Assembly: GCF_010994755.1 (NCBI RefSeq)
Contig: NZ_WHSB02000001.1
Span: 62,001 to 126,000, forward strand
Source of the DNA: Shinella lacus
GTDB lineage: Bacteria > Pseudomonadota > Alphaproteobacteria > Rhizobiales > Rhizobiaceae
Reading direction: 5' to 3'
DNA: 64,000 bases
The notes below the pieces were generated by a model. It was not told where the DNA came from. It searched no databases and worked only from the letters and a program-made list of their open reading frames with translations. Shown in pieces: positions 49,774 through 58,370 of this stretch. A program made the position numbers and the translations under genes. Position 1 is the stretch's first letter; each line of letters starts with the position of its first letter.

Positions 49774-50928
49774 TCAGGCGTGCAGTCGTGCCGGCTTTTG
49801 TCGGGTGAAGCGGGCCTGGCGCACGGTACGGCCGCTATCGGCGTCGAACAGGTAGATGAAGTCGGGATCGATGCGGAACGCGATTGCCGCACCGATCGCG
49901 CGCGGATATTTCAGCGCGGCATCGAGCGTGGTCATGGCGCGGATCACCTGCCCTTCCACCTCGATATCGAAGACCACCCGCGAGCCCAGCGTCTCCACGG
50001 CAAAAACCGTGCCCTGCACGCGGCAGGGATGCGCCGTATCCGGCGGGCAGAGGTGAAGCTGCTGCGGGCGCAGCCCCAGCAAATAATTCCCGCCGGGTTT
50101 TACCGCCTCGCCGTCCTGCATCCAGTCATGGTCGACTTCGATATAGGCGTCGCCGACGCGCAGCGAATGGCAGCCATTGGCCTCGGAAATCACCGCTTTC
50201 ATGACATTCATCGGCGGCTCGCCGACAAAGGTCGCGGCAAACAGCGTTTCCGGCCGGTCGAAGAGATCCTGCGGGGCCGCGATCTGCTCGATGCGGCCCT
50301 TGTTGATCAGCACGATCCGGTCGGCCATGGTCATCGCTTCGAGCTGGTCGTGCGAGACATAGAGCATCGTCGCCTTGAACTCGCGCTGGAGCCGCTTGAA
50401 CTCGACACGCATGCGGGCGCGCAGTTTTGCATCGAGATGGGAGATCGGCTCGTCGAGCAGGAAGACATCCGCATCGCGCACCAGCGCCCGGCCGATGGCG
50501 ACACGCTGCATCTGGCCGCCGGAGAGCTGGTTCGGCCGGCGTTCCAAGAGCTTCTCGATCTGCAACGTCTCCGCGACGCCGGCGATATGGCGGCGGATCT
50601 CGGCCTCCGCCATCTTCCGGATGCGCAGCGGATAGGCGAGGTTTTCGAAGACGCTCAGATGCGGAAACAGCGAGTGTTTGTCGTAGACCATGGCGAGGTT
50701 GCGCTCGCGCGGTGTCCATTGCGTCACGTCGCGGCCGCCAATCATGATGCGGCCTGCGCCCGCCTCCTCAAGCCCGGCGACGAGGCGCAGCGTGGTGGTC
50801 TTGCCTGCCCCGGACGGACCGAGCAGAAACACCGCCTCGCGGTCGGCCACATCGAGCGAGATGCCGCGCACCGCTTCGAAGCCGCCCTTGAATGTCTTTG
50901 CCAGGTTGTCGATCTGAAGGTCAGCCAT
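49774..50928 (-). CDS. CUT1 ABC importer ATPase, first copy
   Basis: A 384-residue ATPase with Walker A GPSGAGKT, signature QLSGGQMQR, Walker B VFLLDEPISHLD, switch VSHDQ and a TOBE C-terminal part. All catalytic motifs are intact. It precedes the receptor gene by 47 bp. It probably pairs with the variant ATPase at 45213-46358 in one importer. Confidence 0.88.
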   Translation of the reverse strand: MADLQIDNLAKTFKGGFEAVRGISLDVADREAVFLLGPSGAGKTTTLRLVAGLEEAGAGRIMIGGRDVTQWTPRERNLAMVYDKHSLFPHLSVFENLAYPLRIRKMAEAEIRRHIAGVAETLQIEKLLERRPNQLSGGQMQRVAIGRALVRDADVFLLDEPISHLDAKLRARMRVEFKRLQREFKATMLYVSHDQLEAMTMADRIVLINKGRIEQIAAPQDLFDRPETLFAATFVGEPPMNVMKAVISEANGCHSLRVGDAYIEVDHDWMQDGEAVKPGGNYLLGLRPQQLHLCPPDTAHPCRVQGTVFAVETLGSRVVFDIEVEGQVIRAMTTLDAALKYPRAIGAAIAFRIDPDFIYLFDADSGRTVRQARFTRQKPARLHA

Positions 50929-50947
50929 TGTCTTTTCCGGTTGAAGA

Positions 50948-51730
50948 TCAAAGAATTGCGCGAATGGTGCCGCCTTCGGCCCGCATCGCCATGCCGTTCA
51001 GCGCCGGCGATGCCGCAAGGTGCACCACGCTGGCGGCAACCTCTTCCGGCGCGATCATCCGGCGGATGAGCGAGGTCGGCTCGGTCTCGTCGAAATAGTC
51101 GGCGACCACCTGCTCGCGGGTGACGCCTTTTTCGCGGGCGATCTGTTCGTGGTAGCGCCGCACGGCCAAGGTGTCGGTCGGCCCGGGCAGGATGGTGTTG
51201 ACGCGCACGCGCGTGCCCTGGGTGAGTTCCGCCAGCGCCCGCGAAACACCGAGAAGGCAGGCCTTCATGGCGCCGTAATGCGGCATCCAGGCCTGCGGCT
51301 TCACCGCGCTCTCGCTGCTGATGAAGACGATGGAGCCCTCACCGCGCGCCAGCATGTCCTGCAACAGCAGCCGCGACATGCGCACGCCCGTCATCACGTT
51401 GACGTCGAAGAAGCGGAACCAGTCCTCGTCGCGCGTCTCGAAGAAGGGCCGCACTTCGAAAATGCCGACGGAGTTGATAAGGAAATCCACGGGCGCTGCG
51501 GCCCGCGCGAAATCGGCGAGACGCAGGTCCTCGCCGGTGACGGTGAGGTCGCAGGCCATGCCGCGCGCCTCGGGGCCGAGCTTCGCGACCGCATCGGCAA
51601 CTTCCGCCTCGGCAAGCCCGCTGACCGTCGCCCTTGCGCCCTCGGCGACGAAGGCCTCGGCCACCGCGAGACCGATGCCCGTGGCGCCGCCGGTGACCAG
51701 CACATGCTTGCCTTTCAGACCATAATCCAT
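50948..51730 (-). CDS. SDR family oxidoreductase
   Basis: A 260-residue dehydrogenase. The cofactor motif is VTGGATGIGLAVA, the active-site Ser block is IVFISSESAV and the YxxxK pair is YGAMK; VNTILPGPTDTLAV follows. First gene of the 11-gene leftward run, so oxidation of the imported solute is a likely first catabolic step. ATG 51730 is used because MDYGLKGKHVLVTGG is the normal family start. The 171-bp gap upstream (51731-51901) is AT-rich near 51860-51900 on the side of the LysR gene and must hold the operon promoter, but no clear -35/-10 pair is seen. Confidence 0.88.
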   Translation of the reverse strand: MDYGLKGKHVLVTGGATGIGLAVAEAFVAEGARATVSGLAEAEVADAVAKLGPEARGMACDLTVTGEDLRLADFARAAAPVDFLINSVGIFEVRPFFETRDEDWFRFFDVNVMTGVRMSRLLLQDMLARGEGSIVFISSESAVKPQAWMPHYGAMKACLLGVSRALAELTQGTRVRVNTILPGPTDTLAVRRYHEQIAREKGVTREQVVADYFDETEPTSLIRRMIAPEEVAASVVHLAASPALNGMAMRAEGGTIRAIL

Positions 51731-51901
51731 TGCCCAAACCTCCCATGGCAATCGGGGATCAACCCCGGCGCACCACCCCTCCAGGCGGTCCGCCCATTCC
51801 CTCCATCCGGCCTACCCGGCCGCCAGCCCCGTCGGCCGGAGGGAACTTGCCTCGGCCGATAGAACTAATTTCTTTTCATAACTTTTGCAAGAAAATAAAT
51901 T

Positions 51902-52840
51902 TTACACTATTTCACAGAGACTGCCCTGCGACGGCATCGCCAGATTTCCCCGCACGCCAAGCGGGGCACGGACATGGGCCTGGGCGAAATCGATGAACTC
52001 CGACGTCCTGGCCGGCAACCGGCGCCGGCTGTCGCTGAGCAGGCAGACCGTCTGCGGCTCCGGCTCAAATGCACCGAGCACCGGCACCAGAAGGCCGGAA
52101 GCCAGTTCCGTTTCGACATCGGCCAATGCCGTGCGCAGGATACCAAGGCCTTGAACCGCAAAGTTTTTCAGCGTCGCGGGATCACTCGCCCGGAAACGCC
52201 CGCCGACCGAAACGGTGCCCGCGCCCTCGCGAAAGGCCCAGTCATTGCCGGCAAACCCGGAACCGTCGAGCCGCAGGCATTCATGGCGACAGAGGTCAGC
52301 CGGGCGAGCGGGAACGCCGTGTTCCGCCAGATAGGCGGGCGCCGCGCACGTCACCGTTTCCATCGAAAACAATTTCCGGATCGTCAGGTTCGAATCCCGC
52401 ACCGGCCCGACCCGCAGCGCCGCATCGAAAGGAATTTCATGCAGGCTGCCCGGCGGATCGAAGCGCAGCGAAAATTGCAGGTCAGGATGGGCGCGCGAAA
52501 AGCTGCGCACCAACGAGAGAAGCTGTACGCGGCTGATATCGGCAGCACAGGAGAGCACGAGGCCGCCCGAGACGGCCGTGCGCCTGCCACCCATATCACG
52601 CTCCAGATCGGCAAAGCCCGACAGCACCGGCCTTGCCCGCTCCAGCAGCAGCTTGCCCTCCTCCGTCAGCAGCAGGGAGCGCGTCGTGCGCCGCACCAGC
52701 GCCACGCCGTAATGATCCTCCAGCGCCTTCAACCGTCCGCTGATCGTCGCCGGCGCCATGCCGAGGCGATTGGCGGCGCTTGCCATGCTCTGCGAGCGGG
52801 CGATTTCCGAAAACATCCTGAGATCGGCCAAACCATTCAT
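51902..52840 (-). CDS. LysR family transcriptional regulator
   Basis: A 312-residue LTTR. MNGLADLRMFSEIARSQSMA starts the HTH and NRLGMAPATISGRLKALEDH contains the recognition helix; the C-terminal effector domain follows. It is of the group that resembles DsdC/AaeR-like regulators. ATG 52840 has a perfect AGGAGG upstream; the frame extends to 52951 without family support. It reads in the same direction as the SDR/ABC operon that begins 171 bp downstream, so it may control that operon. Confidence 0.87.
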   Translation of the reverse strand: MNGLADLRMFSEIARSQSMASAANRLGMAPATISGRLKALEDHYGVALVRRTTRSLLLTEEGKLLLERARPVLSGFADLERDMGGRRTAVSGGLVLSCAADISRVQLLSLVRSFSRAHPDLQFSLRFDPPGSLHEIPFDAALRVGPVRDSNLTIRKLFSMETVTCAAPAYLAEHGVPARPADLCRHECLRLDGSGFAGNDWAFREGAGTVSVGGRFRASDPATLKNFAVQGLGILRTALADVETELASGLLVPVLGAFEPEPQTVCLLSDSRRRLPARTSEFIDFAQAHVRAPLGVRGNLAMPSQGSLCEIV

Positions 52841-53009
52841 TCCGGATCCTCCTGTCAGGCATGTCTGCCTGGCGGTTCCGATGCCCGGCGCCCGCAGCGG
52901 GGCGCCCTCCTTCAGGGCAGGCGGAACCTCTGATCCAAGAAGTAACACCACAGCCCGGCCAGGTGCGGTGAAGATTGGTCATTTGATCCTGTACGTTTCG
53001 TCACAAATC

Positions 53010-53912
53010 CTAAGCGACGATATGCCGGGCCAGATAATCGATGAAAGCTCGGATGCGCGGGGCAAGCGGCGACTGGTCCGCATAGATGATCGAGACCGGC
53101 TCGCGATCGCCCGGATTATAGGTATCGAGCACCGCGACGAGCCGCCCCGTCTTAAGGTCCTGGCCGATATGGAACTCGGACAGGCGCGCCAGCCCCACGC
53201 CATCCAGCGCGAACCGCCGCAGGCTCTCGCCATTGTCCAGGCTGAGATTGCCCTTTACCGCAAGATCGAGTTGGGTGGGAATGCCGTCCTGCTCGATGCG
53301 GAACGGCCATTTGCCGTAGCTACGGCTGAAGCCCAGCGTCAGGCAATTGTGCTCCAGCAGGTCGCGCGGCTCGGCCGGGATGCCGTGTTTATCGAGATAG
53401 GCGGGCGAGGCCACCACCCTGCGTGGCGACGCGACGATCCGCCGGGCGCGAATGGTGGAATCCGTCAAAACCCCGGTGCGGATCGCCACGTCGATGCCAT
53501 CACCGATGAGGTCGGTGGTGCTGTCGGAAAGCGAAAATTCCAGGCTGATCTCGGGATAGGTCTCCAGGAAACCGGGCACCAGCGGCGACACGCAATGCAG
53601 CCCGAAGGGCACGTTGCAACTGACACGCAGCACGCCGCCGACCTGGCCGGCACTCTCCTTCACGCCGCGCTCCAGGCTGGAAATATCCTTGAGGATCTGC
53701 TTGCCGCGGGCAAAATAATCCTCGCCCTCCGAGGTCAGCCGCAGCTTGCGCGTCGAGCGCACGGCGAGCGGCAGGCCGAGCCGCGTCTCGATGCGGGCGA
53801 TGATCTTGCTGACGGCGGATGGAGACAGATGCAGCGCATCGGCAGCCGCGGTGAAGCTGCCCGTCTCCACCACTTTCACGAAGACCTCGATCTCGGAAAT
53901 CCTGCCGGCCAT
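53010..53912 (-). CDS. LysR family transcriptional regulator
   Basis: A 300-residue LTTR. ISEIEVFVKVVETGSFTAAA with LHLSPSAVSKIIARIETRLG is the HTH. The effector domain is of the DsdC/AaeR-like group (EGEDYFARGKQILKDI is the linker). It is divergent from the PRISE-family reductase gene with 112 bp between, the normal arrangement for a LysR activator and its target. ATG 53912 is preferred; the frame extends to 53942. Confidence 0.87.
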   Translation of the reverse strand: MAGRISEIEVFVKVVETGSFTAAADALHLSPSAVSKIIARIETRLGLPLAVRSTRKLRLTSEGEDYFARGKQILKDISSLERGVKESAGQVGGVLRVSCNVPFGLHCVSPLVPGFLETYPEISLEFSLSDSTTDLIGDGIDVAIRTGVLTDSTIRARRIVASPRRVVASPAYLDKHGIPAEPRDLLEHNCLTLGFSRSYGKWPFRIEQDGIPTQLDLAVKGNLSLDNGESLRRFALDGVGLARLSEFHIGQDLKTGRLVAVLDTYNPGDREPVSIIYADQSPLAPRIRAFIDYLARHIVA

Positions 53913-54024
53913 GATCCGTCTCCATTCATGAACCTTTGTCACCTCACTTATGCCAGTGCTCCGCTTTTCGGCACAAGCGAGAAATGACAGACACGAGGTC
54001 GAACATTATGGAGGAGACATCAGC

Positions 54025-55089
54025 ATGTATCAGAAGCGGGCACTCATCGCCGGCGCCACCGGCATTGTCGGGCTCAATGTGGCCGAACACCTGCAAGATA
54101 GCGGCGGGTGGGAGATCACCGGCCTCAGCCGCCGACCACCGGCCGGCGCATCCTACATGCGCTCGATCGCCGTCGACCTGCTCGACCGCGAAGCGGCGCT
54201 CAAGACGCTCGGCGAGCTCAAGCCCACCCATGTCTATTATTGCACATGGACGCTCGGCCGCAACGAGGACGAAAACATCCGCCTCAACGGCGGCATGCTG
54301 CGCACCCTGCTGGACGGCTTGGCGGCGGCGGGCACCGTCGAGCACGTCGCGGTCGTCACCGGAACCAAGCACTATCTCGGCCCCTTCGAGGACTACGGCA
54401 AAGTGACGCCGGTGACGCCTTTCCGGGAGGACGCCCCGCGGCTGGAAAAGAAGAACTTCTATTACGAGCTGGAAGACATCGCGATGGATTATGCCGCGCG
54501 CCATGGTTTCGGCTGGTCGGTGCACCGCTCGCACACGATCATCGGCTATGCCGTCGGCAATCTCATGAACATCGGTGCGACGCTCGCCACCTATGCCTCG
54601 ATCTGCAAGGCGACCGGCGCGCCCTTCGTCTTCCCCGGCACGCCGACCGCCTATCACGGCATCAACGACATCACCGATGCGCGCCTGCTCGCAAAACACA
54701 TCGTCTGGGCCTCCACCGAGCCCAACGCCCGCAACGAAGCCTTCAACGCCACCAACGGCGACGTCTTCCGCTGGGAGCAACTGTGGCAGCGCATCGCCGA
54801 CTATTTTGGCGTGGAAGCGGCCTATCCCGGTGAATACAATTCGCTGACGGAGCGCATGAGCACGCTCGGCCCGCAATGGGAGAGGCTCGTCGCAGAACAC
54901 GGTTTGCAGCCGAACCCGCTCGACCGCCTTGCCTCGCCGTGGCACACCGACCTCGACCTCGGCCGCCCGATGGAATGCCTGCACTCCATGGCGAAAAGCC
55001 GCGCGCTGGGTTTTGCCGATTTCCAGGACACCGAACAGTCCTTCATCGACGTCTTCGACCGGCTGCGCGCCGAGCGGATCATTCCCTGA
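54025..55089 (+). CDS. PRISE-like NAD(P)-dependent reductase (extended SDR)
   Basis: A 354-residue protein of the progesterone 5-beta-reductase/iridoid synthase-like (PRISE) SDR group. The Rossmann motif is AGATGIVGLNVAEHL; AVVTGTKHYLGPFEDYG is the characteristic motif, and NFYYELEDIAMDYAARHGF contains the displaced catalytic Tyr. PGTPTAYHGINDITDARLLA is also typical. Such enzymes reduce enones. ATG 54025 sits behind GGAGGA; the frame extends upstream without family support. It is divergent from a LysR regulator and ends at a strong terminator, so it is a single-gene unit. The natural substrate is unknown. Confidence 0.85.
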   Translation: MYQKRALIAGATGIVGLNVAEHLQDSGGWEITGLSRRPPAGASYMRSIAVDLLDREAALKTLGELKPTHVYYCTWTLGRNEDENIRLNGGMLRTLLDGLAAAGTVEHVAVVTGTKHYLGPFEDYGKVTPVTPFREDAPRLEKKNFYYELEDIAMDYAARHGFGWSVHRSHTIIGYAVGNLMNIGATLATYASICKATGAPFVFPGTPTAYHGINDITDARLLAKHIVWASTEPNARNEAFNATNGDVFRWEQLWQRIADYFGVEAAYPGEYNSLTERMSTLGPQWERLVAEHGLQPNPLDRLASPWHTDLDLGRPMECLHSMAKSRALGFADFQDTEQSFIDVFDRLRAERIIP

Positions 55090-55112
55090 TCAATAAAACG
55101 CGCGTACGAAAG

Positions 55113-55142
55113 AGCCCGGAGGATCCAATCCTCCGGGCTTTT
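55113..55142 (+). terminator. rho-independent terminator after the PRISE-like gene
   Basis: A perfect 12-bp stem AGCCCGGAGGAT / ATCCTCCGGGCT with loop CCA (55125-55127) is followed by TTTT. It starts 24 bp past the stop codon. It may also terminate leftward transcription of the NifU-like gene, because AGAGCC and upstream A residues give only a weak T-run on that strand. Confidence 0.88.
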
Positions 55143-55163
55143 CTGCATGGATGAATTCTGCGA

Positions 55164-55460
55164 TCAGGCGACGGGGTAAGGATGCGCGTGCAGCAGGTTC
55201 GCCAGCCGCGACAGCGCACGCGGCCCGGCCTTCACTTGCTCGCAACGCACCTCCGACACGCCGGGGACAGCCATGAGATAGCTTCGCACCGGGCCGACGA
55301 AGGTCATGGCGAGGTTGGGACAGGCACGGCAGGCACCCGAGAGGGCGACATGCACGACGCCCTCCCTGGTGATGTCGGTAATCTCGATATCGCCGCCATG
55401 GCCGAGAACCAGCGGCCGCGCCCGGTCGAGCGCGGCTTCAAGGGCGTGAAGATCGATCAT
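55164..55460 (-). CDS. NifU C-terminal-like Fe-S scaffold protein
   Basis: A 98-residue single-domain protein of the Nfu/NifU C-terminal family. VLGHGGDIEITDITREGVVH and SGACRACPNLAMTF carry the conserved GGD and CxxC, the ligands for a bridging [4Fe-4S] cluster at a dimer interface. Its ATG overlaps the stop of the amidohydrolase gene (ATGA), so the two proteins are made together. This suggests a specific partnership rather than general cluster assembly; no other isc/suf gene is present in the window. Confidence 0.83.
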   Translation of the reverse strand: MIDLHALEAALDRARPLVLGHGGDIEITDITREGVVHVALSGACRACPNLAMTFVGPVRSYLMAVPGVSEVRCEQVKAGPRALSRLANLLHAHPYPVA

Positions 55461-56467
55461 CAGACGAGCCCCAGTTCGCGCTTCTTGGCCTCCAAGTCGA
55501 TACCCATGCCGCGGGCGAAGGCCTTGCCAAGAATGTTCTCCTTCATCTCGCGGGTGATTTCGGGATAACCGTATTTGTCCTGAAGCTCATCCGGCATGAC
55601 GAGGTTGGCGAGCGTGTCGATATAGGTCTGCACATGCGGCCAGATGAACGCTTCCGAGCCATAGCAGATGCGGTCCGAGCCGACATAAAGCAGCGCTTCC
55701 CCCAGACGCTGGAGCATCTTGTAGGGCTGAAGATAGTACTGGTTGAACCATAGCGGCAGGATCAGATAGACGTTCTCAAAGCGGCTGGCGATGGAGATCG
55801 TCTCGTCGACATAGGGATCGCCGAGGTGGTGGATGCCGAAATTCAGCTCCGGAAAATCGGCCGCCGCATATTGCAGGTCGTTGGGCTTGAAGGCCTCGAC
55901 GGGGCCGAGTTCCAGCGGAAACCCCTTGTGGAATTGCACCATCTTGATGCCGAGTTTCATCGCCTTTTCCCAGAGCGGATAGGCGATGTCGCGGTCGTCG
56001 GCGCGCCAGGCGCAACCGCGCGACTGGTACTGGTAGAATTTGAAGCTGACCGCGCCGAGTTCATGCACCTGCCGCTCCATCTCCTTCAGCGCCGGGCCGA
56101 GGCCGTGATAGACCGGATCGACGCCGCCGGTCAGCACGATGCGGGCCGGGTCCTTCTGGGCCAGCGCATGGCTGAGTTCGACGGGGCCGAGGCCGGCGCG
56201 CCAGTGGGAAAACAGCGGCACCGAACAAGCGCAGGCCATGTCCGTGTCGGCCTTGCCGAACAGCATGTCGACGCCCCAATCGAGATCCGGGTCGGAAAAG
56301 GTTTCCGGTTCCGGCGGCGGCCCGCGGCGACCCGTCAGGTTGATGAACCCGGTCAGCTGTTCGCGCAGGATGCGCACCCGCCTGCCATCGCTTCCGTCCT
56401 TGATCTGGCCATCGCTGAAATCCTGGCAATGCACCGCCGCATCAAAGACAAACATTCCGTCCTTCAT
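55460..56467 (-). CDS. amidohydrolase-fold protein with altered metal motifs
   Basis: A 335-residue amidohydrolase_2-like TIM barrel (ACMSD/related). The N-terminal strand reads FDAAVHCQDF, so the usual HxH metal motif is H-C-Q. Further conserved blocks are MVQFHKGFPLEL, LNFGIHHLGDP and ICYGSEAFIWPHV, where the normal Asp of the GSD-P motif is Glu. Two metal positions are thus changed while the barrel pattern is kept. It is coupled to the NifU-like gene. It might bind a different metal, an Fe-S-derived centre or no metal. A hypothetical carboxylase/decarboxylase or lactonase role cannot be verified. Confidence 0.72.
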   Translation of the reverse strand: MKDGMFVFDAAVHCQDFSDGQIKDGSDGRRVRILREQLTGFINLTGRRGPPPEPETFSDPDLDWGVDMLFGKADTDMACACSVPLFSHWRAGLGPVELSHALAQKDPARIVLTGGVDPVYHGLGPALKEMERQVHELGAVSFKFYQYQSRGCAWRADDRDIAYPLWEKAMKLGIKMVQFHKGFPLELGPVEAFKPNDLQYAAADFPELNFGIHHLGDPYVDETISIASRFENVYLILPLWFNQYYLQPYKMLQRLGEALLYVGSDRICYGSEAFIWPHVQTYIDTLANLVMPDELQDKYGYPEITREMKENILGKAFARGMGIDLEAKKRELGLV

Positions 56468-56508
56468 GAAGTCTCTCCCATCGATCCGAAGGCGCGCGAG
56501 CGCCGTGG

Positions 56509-56525
56509 CTGGCTTGAAAAGCCAG
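56509..56525. repeat. short perfect hairpin upstream of the amidohydrolase gene
   Basis: CTGGCTT and AAGCCAG are perfect inverted arms with a GAA loop, 42 bp upstream of the amidohydrolase ATG. With the larger dyad at 56557-56577 it fills the only sizable gap (115 bp) between the IMPase-like and amidohydrolase genes. Confidence 0.35.
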
Positions 56526-56556
56526 TCGGATCAATACCATGGAGAGAAGAGTGCCG

Positions 56557-56577
56557 GTCTTCGGATTATCGGAAGAC
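56557..56577. repeat. 21-bp dyad after the IMPase-like gene
   Basis: GTCTTCGGAT and ATCGGAAGAC flank a central T and are inverted copies with one mismatch. The dyad lies 5 bp past the IMPase-like stop on the minus strand. There is no T-run on either side, so it is more like an operator or mRNA 3'-end hairpin than a classical terminator. Confidence 0.4.
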
Positions 56578-56582
56578 TGCCT

Positions 56583-57389
56583 TCAGGCAATGGCGAAAAG
56601 GTCGGAAAGCGCGCCGAACAGGCTCGTCCCGCTCGCCAGCACAAGGCCGCCTGCGGCAAGCGATGTCTCACCGGACGGATAGGGCGCAAAACGTCCGCCG
56701 GCCGCCTTGATGAGGGCAAGACCAGCAACTGCATCCCAGGCCCACATGTGGCGCTCGAAATAGCCATCCACCCGTCCGGCCGACACGTAGGCCAGCATGA
56801 GCGCACCCGCGCCGACCTGCGAAAAACTGCCGCCGGCCGACAGGAGGCGCTCGGCATCGGCGGCAAAGACGGCCGGCGGAACACGGTGGTTATGGCCGAT
56901 GCCAAGCCGTGTCCGGTCGATGCTGTCGATGGTGCTGACCGCGATCGGCACGCCGTTGATCGAGGATGGAATGCCTTCGGCGCCGGCAAACAGCTCGTCG
57001 CGCAGCGGATCGTAGATCACGCCGAGAACCGGCTCACCCTTCCACCAGAGGCCGATGGACACGCACCAGTTATGCGCGCCCTTCAGAAAATTCGTGGTGC
57101 CATCAAGCGGATCGACGCACCAGATGAACTCTGCGCCCTCGACCGCGGAAGCACCCGTCTCCTCGCCCAGAAAACCATCCCCAGGGAAGGCCGGCGTCAG
57201 AATGGCGGCGATCGCGTCTTCCGCCTCGCGGTCGGCGTTGGAGACGAAATCGTTCAGCCCCTTCTGCTCGATGGCGAGCCCCTCGCGGCGGCCGTAATGG
57301 GCGAGCAGCAGGCGGCCGGCTTCGCGCGCGGCGCGGTCGGCAACGGCCAGGCGCGGCTTCAGCCGCGCGGCAAATGCGGTGTCGGACAT
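56583..57389 (-). CDS. inositol monophosphatase family protein
   Basis: A 268-residue IMPase-fold phosphatase. Metal-binding motifs are LGEETG (Glu), WCVDPLDGTTNFLKG (Asp, Asp and Thr) and HMWAWDAVAGLALIKAAGG. ATG 57389 is preceded by AAGGAA; the longer frame upstream is a shadow of the RpiR gene. Substrate could be a sugar phosphate, histidinol phosphate or inositol phosphate. It is the last gene of the sugar operon, 10 bp after the RpiR regulator gene, and so may dephosphorylate an intermediate of that pathway. Confidence 0.87.
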   Translation of the reverse strand: MSDTAFAARLKPRLAVADRAAREAGRLLLAHYGRREGLAIEQKGLNDFVSNADREAEDAIAAILTPAFPGDGFLGEETGASAVEGAEFIWCVDPLDGTTNFLKGAHNWCVSIGLWWKGEPVLGVIYDPLRDELFAGAEGIPSSINGVPIAVSTIDSIDRTRLGIGHNHRVPPAVFAADAERLLSAGGSFSQVGAGALMLAYVSAGRVDGYFERHMWAWDAVAGLALIKAAGGRFAPYPSGETSLAAGGLVLASGTSLFGALSDLFAIA

Positions 57390-57399
57390 CGGATTTCCT

Positions 57400-58299
57400 T
57401 CAATAACGGGTAAGGGCGGTGACGTCGGAGGTCTTTTCCAGGCCCTCGATGGCGCGGCCGAAATTGCGCACGGCGTAGAGCGAATAGAGCACGTCAATGA
57501 CCTGGAGCTGCGCGATCTTCGACACCATGGATTCGTGGTATTCGCCCGGCCCGACGACGCCGGTAATCGTCGGCGTGAACAGGCAGATGTCGGCGTGGCG
57601 GACGATCGGCGAATCCGGGAAGGATGTGATGGCAAGCGTCGTCGCGCCCTGCAATTTCGCCTGCTGGAGGCTGTCGACCGTCGAGATGGTGCGCCCGGAA
57701 TTGGAGACGCCGATGGCGAGTGATTTCGGTCCGAGCGTCGAGGTGGAGATCTGTCTTATGCCGAGGTCGCGGAAGAACAGGCAGCGCTTGCCCACCCGCA
57801 TGAAGCGCAGCAGCGCGTTTTCCACGCAGATCAGCGAGGCCCCCATGGCGAAGAAGCCGAGCACATCAGCCTCCTCGATCGCCGCGACCGCGCGCTCCAG
57901 TTCGCTTTCCGCCAGCCCCGCCCGCGTGTCGGAGACCGTCATCGCATAACGCGCGGCAACCTTCGACAACACAGAGCCGACGTCGTCTTCGGCGGTGATG
58001 TCCTCATAGACGTGGCGTTCGGAGGGCGGCTGGGCCGTTGCGGTGCCCTGCGACAATTCCTCGGCGATGAGGATCTTGAACTGCTGGAAACTCGGAACCT
58101 CGATCTCGCGCACGAAGCGGGTGACGGTCGATTCCGAGACGTCGCATTGCAGAGCGAGATCCTTGATGGAGATCGACTTGATCTCTTCCGGCGCTTTCAG
58201 CACCCGGTCCGCGATGCGGCGCAAGGCCGGGTTCATGTAGCCCGCCTTCCAGCGAATCCGCATGAGGATGGATTGCCTGTTGTCCGCTGAACTGTCCAT
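57400..58299 (-). CDS. MurR/RpiR family transcriptional regulator
   Basis: A 299-residue regulator. The N-terminal HTH_6 domain reads ISIKDLALQCDVSESTVTRF; the C-terminal SIS sugar-phosphate-binding domain has FFAMGASLICVENALLRF and AIGVSNSGRTISTVDSLQQA. ATG 58299 is used; the frame to 58386 overlaps the next gene upstream. SIS regulators sense phosphosugars, consistent with the kinase, isomerase and phosphatase genes around it, which it likely controls. Confidence 0.9.
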   Translation of the reverse strand: MDSSADNRQSILMRIRWKAGYMNPALRRIADRVLKAPEEIKSISIKDLALQCDVSESTVTRFVREIEVPSFQQFKILIAEELSQGTATAQPPSERHVYEDITAEDDVGSVLSKVAARYAMTVSDTRAGLAESELERAVAAIEEADVLGFFAMGASLICVENALLRFMRVGKRCLFFRDLGIRQISTSTLGPKSLAIGVSNSGRTISTVDSLQQAKLQGATTLAITSFPDSPIVRHADICLFTPTITGVVGPGEYHESMVSKIAQLQVIDVLYSLYAVRNFGRAIEGLEKTSDVTALTRY

Positions 58300-58370
58300 C
58301 GGACCATCACTCCCGTTGCATCGTCGCAATTCTATAGCTTGCAACGAGGGGAAAATGAAATTCCTTTTTG

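Noticed and set aside
44966-50928. Assignment of the CUT1 system as the glycerol importer glpSTPQUV
   Set aside because: Two ATPases and a small membrane protein recall it, but gene order differs, no glpD or glpR is next to it and the small protein shows no similarity that I can see.
53956-53974. GTGC-N11-GCAC as a LysR site between the LysR and PRISE-like genes
   Set aside because: Only four bases per arm and no T-N11-A match in the right phase; too weak to list.
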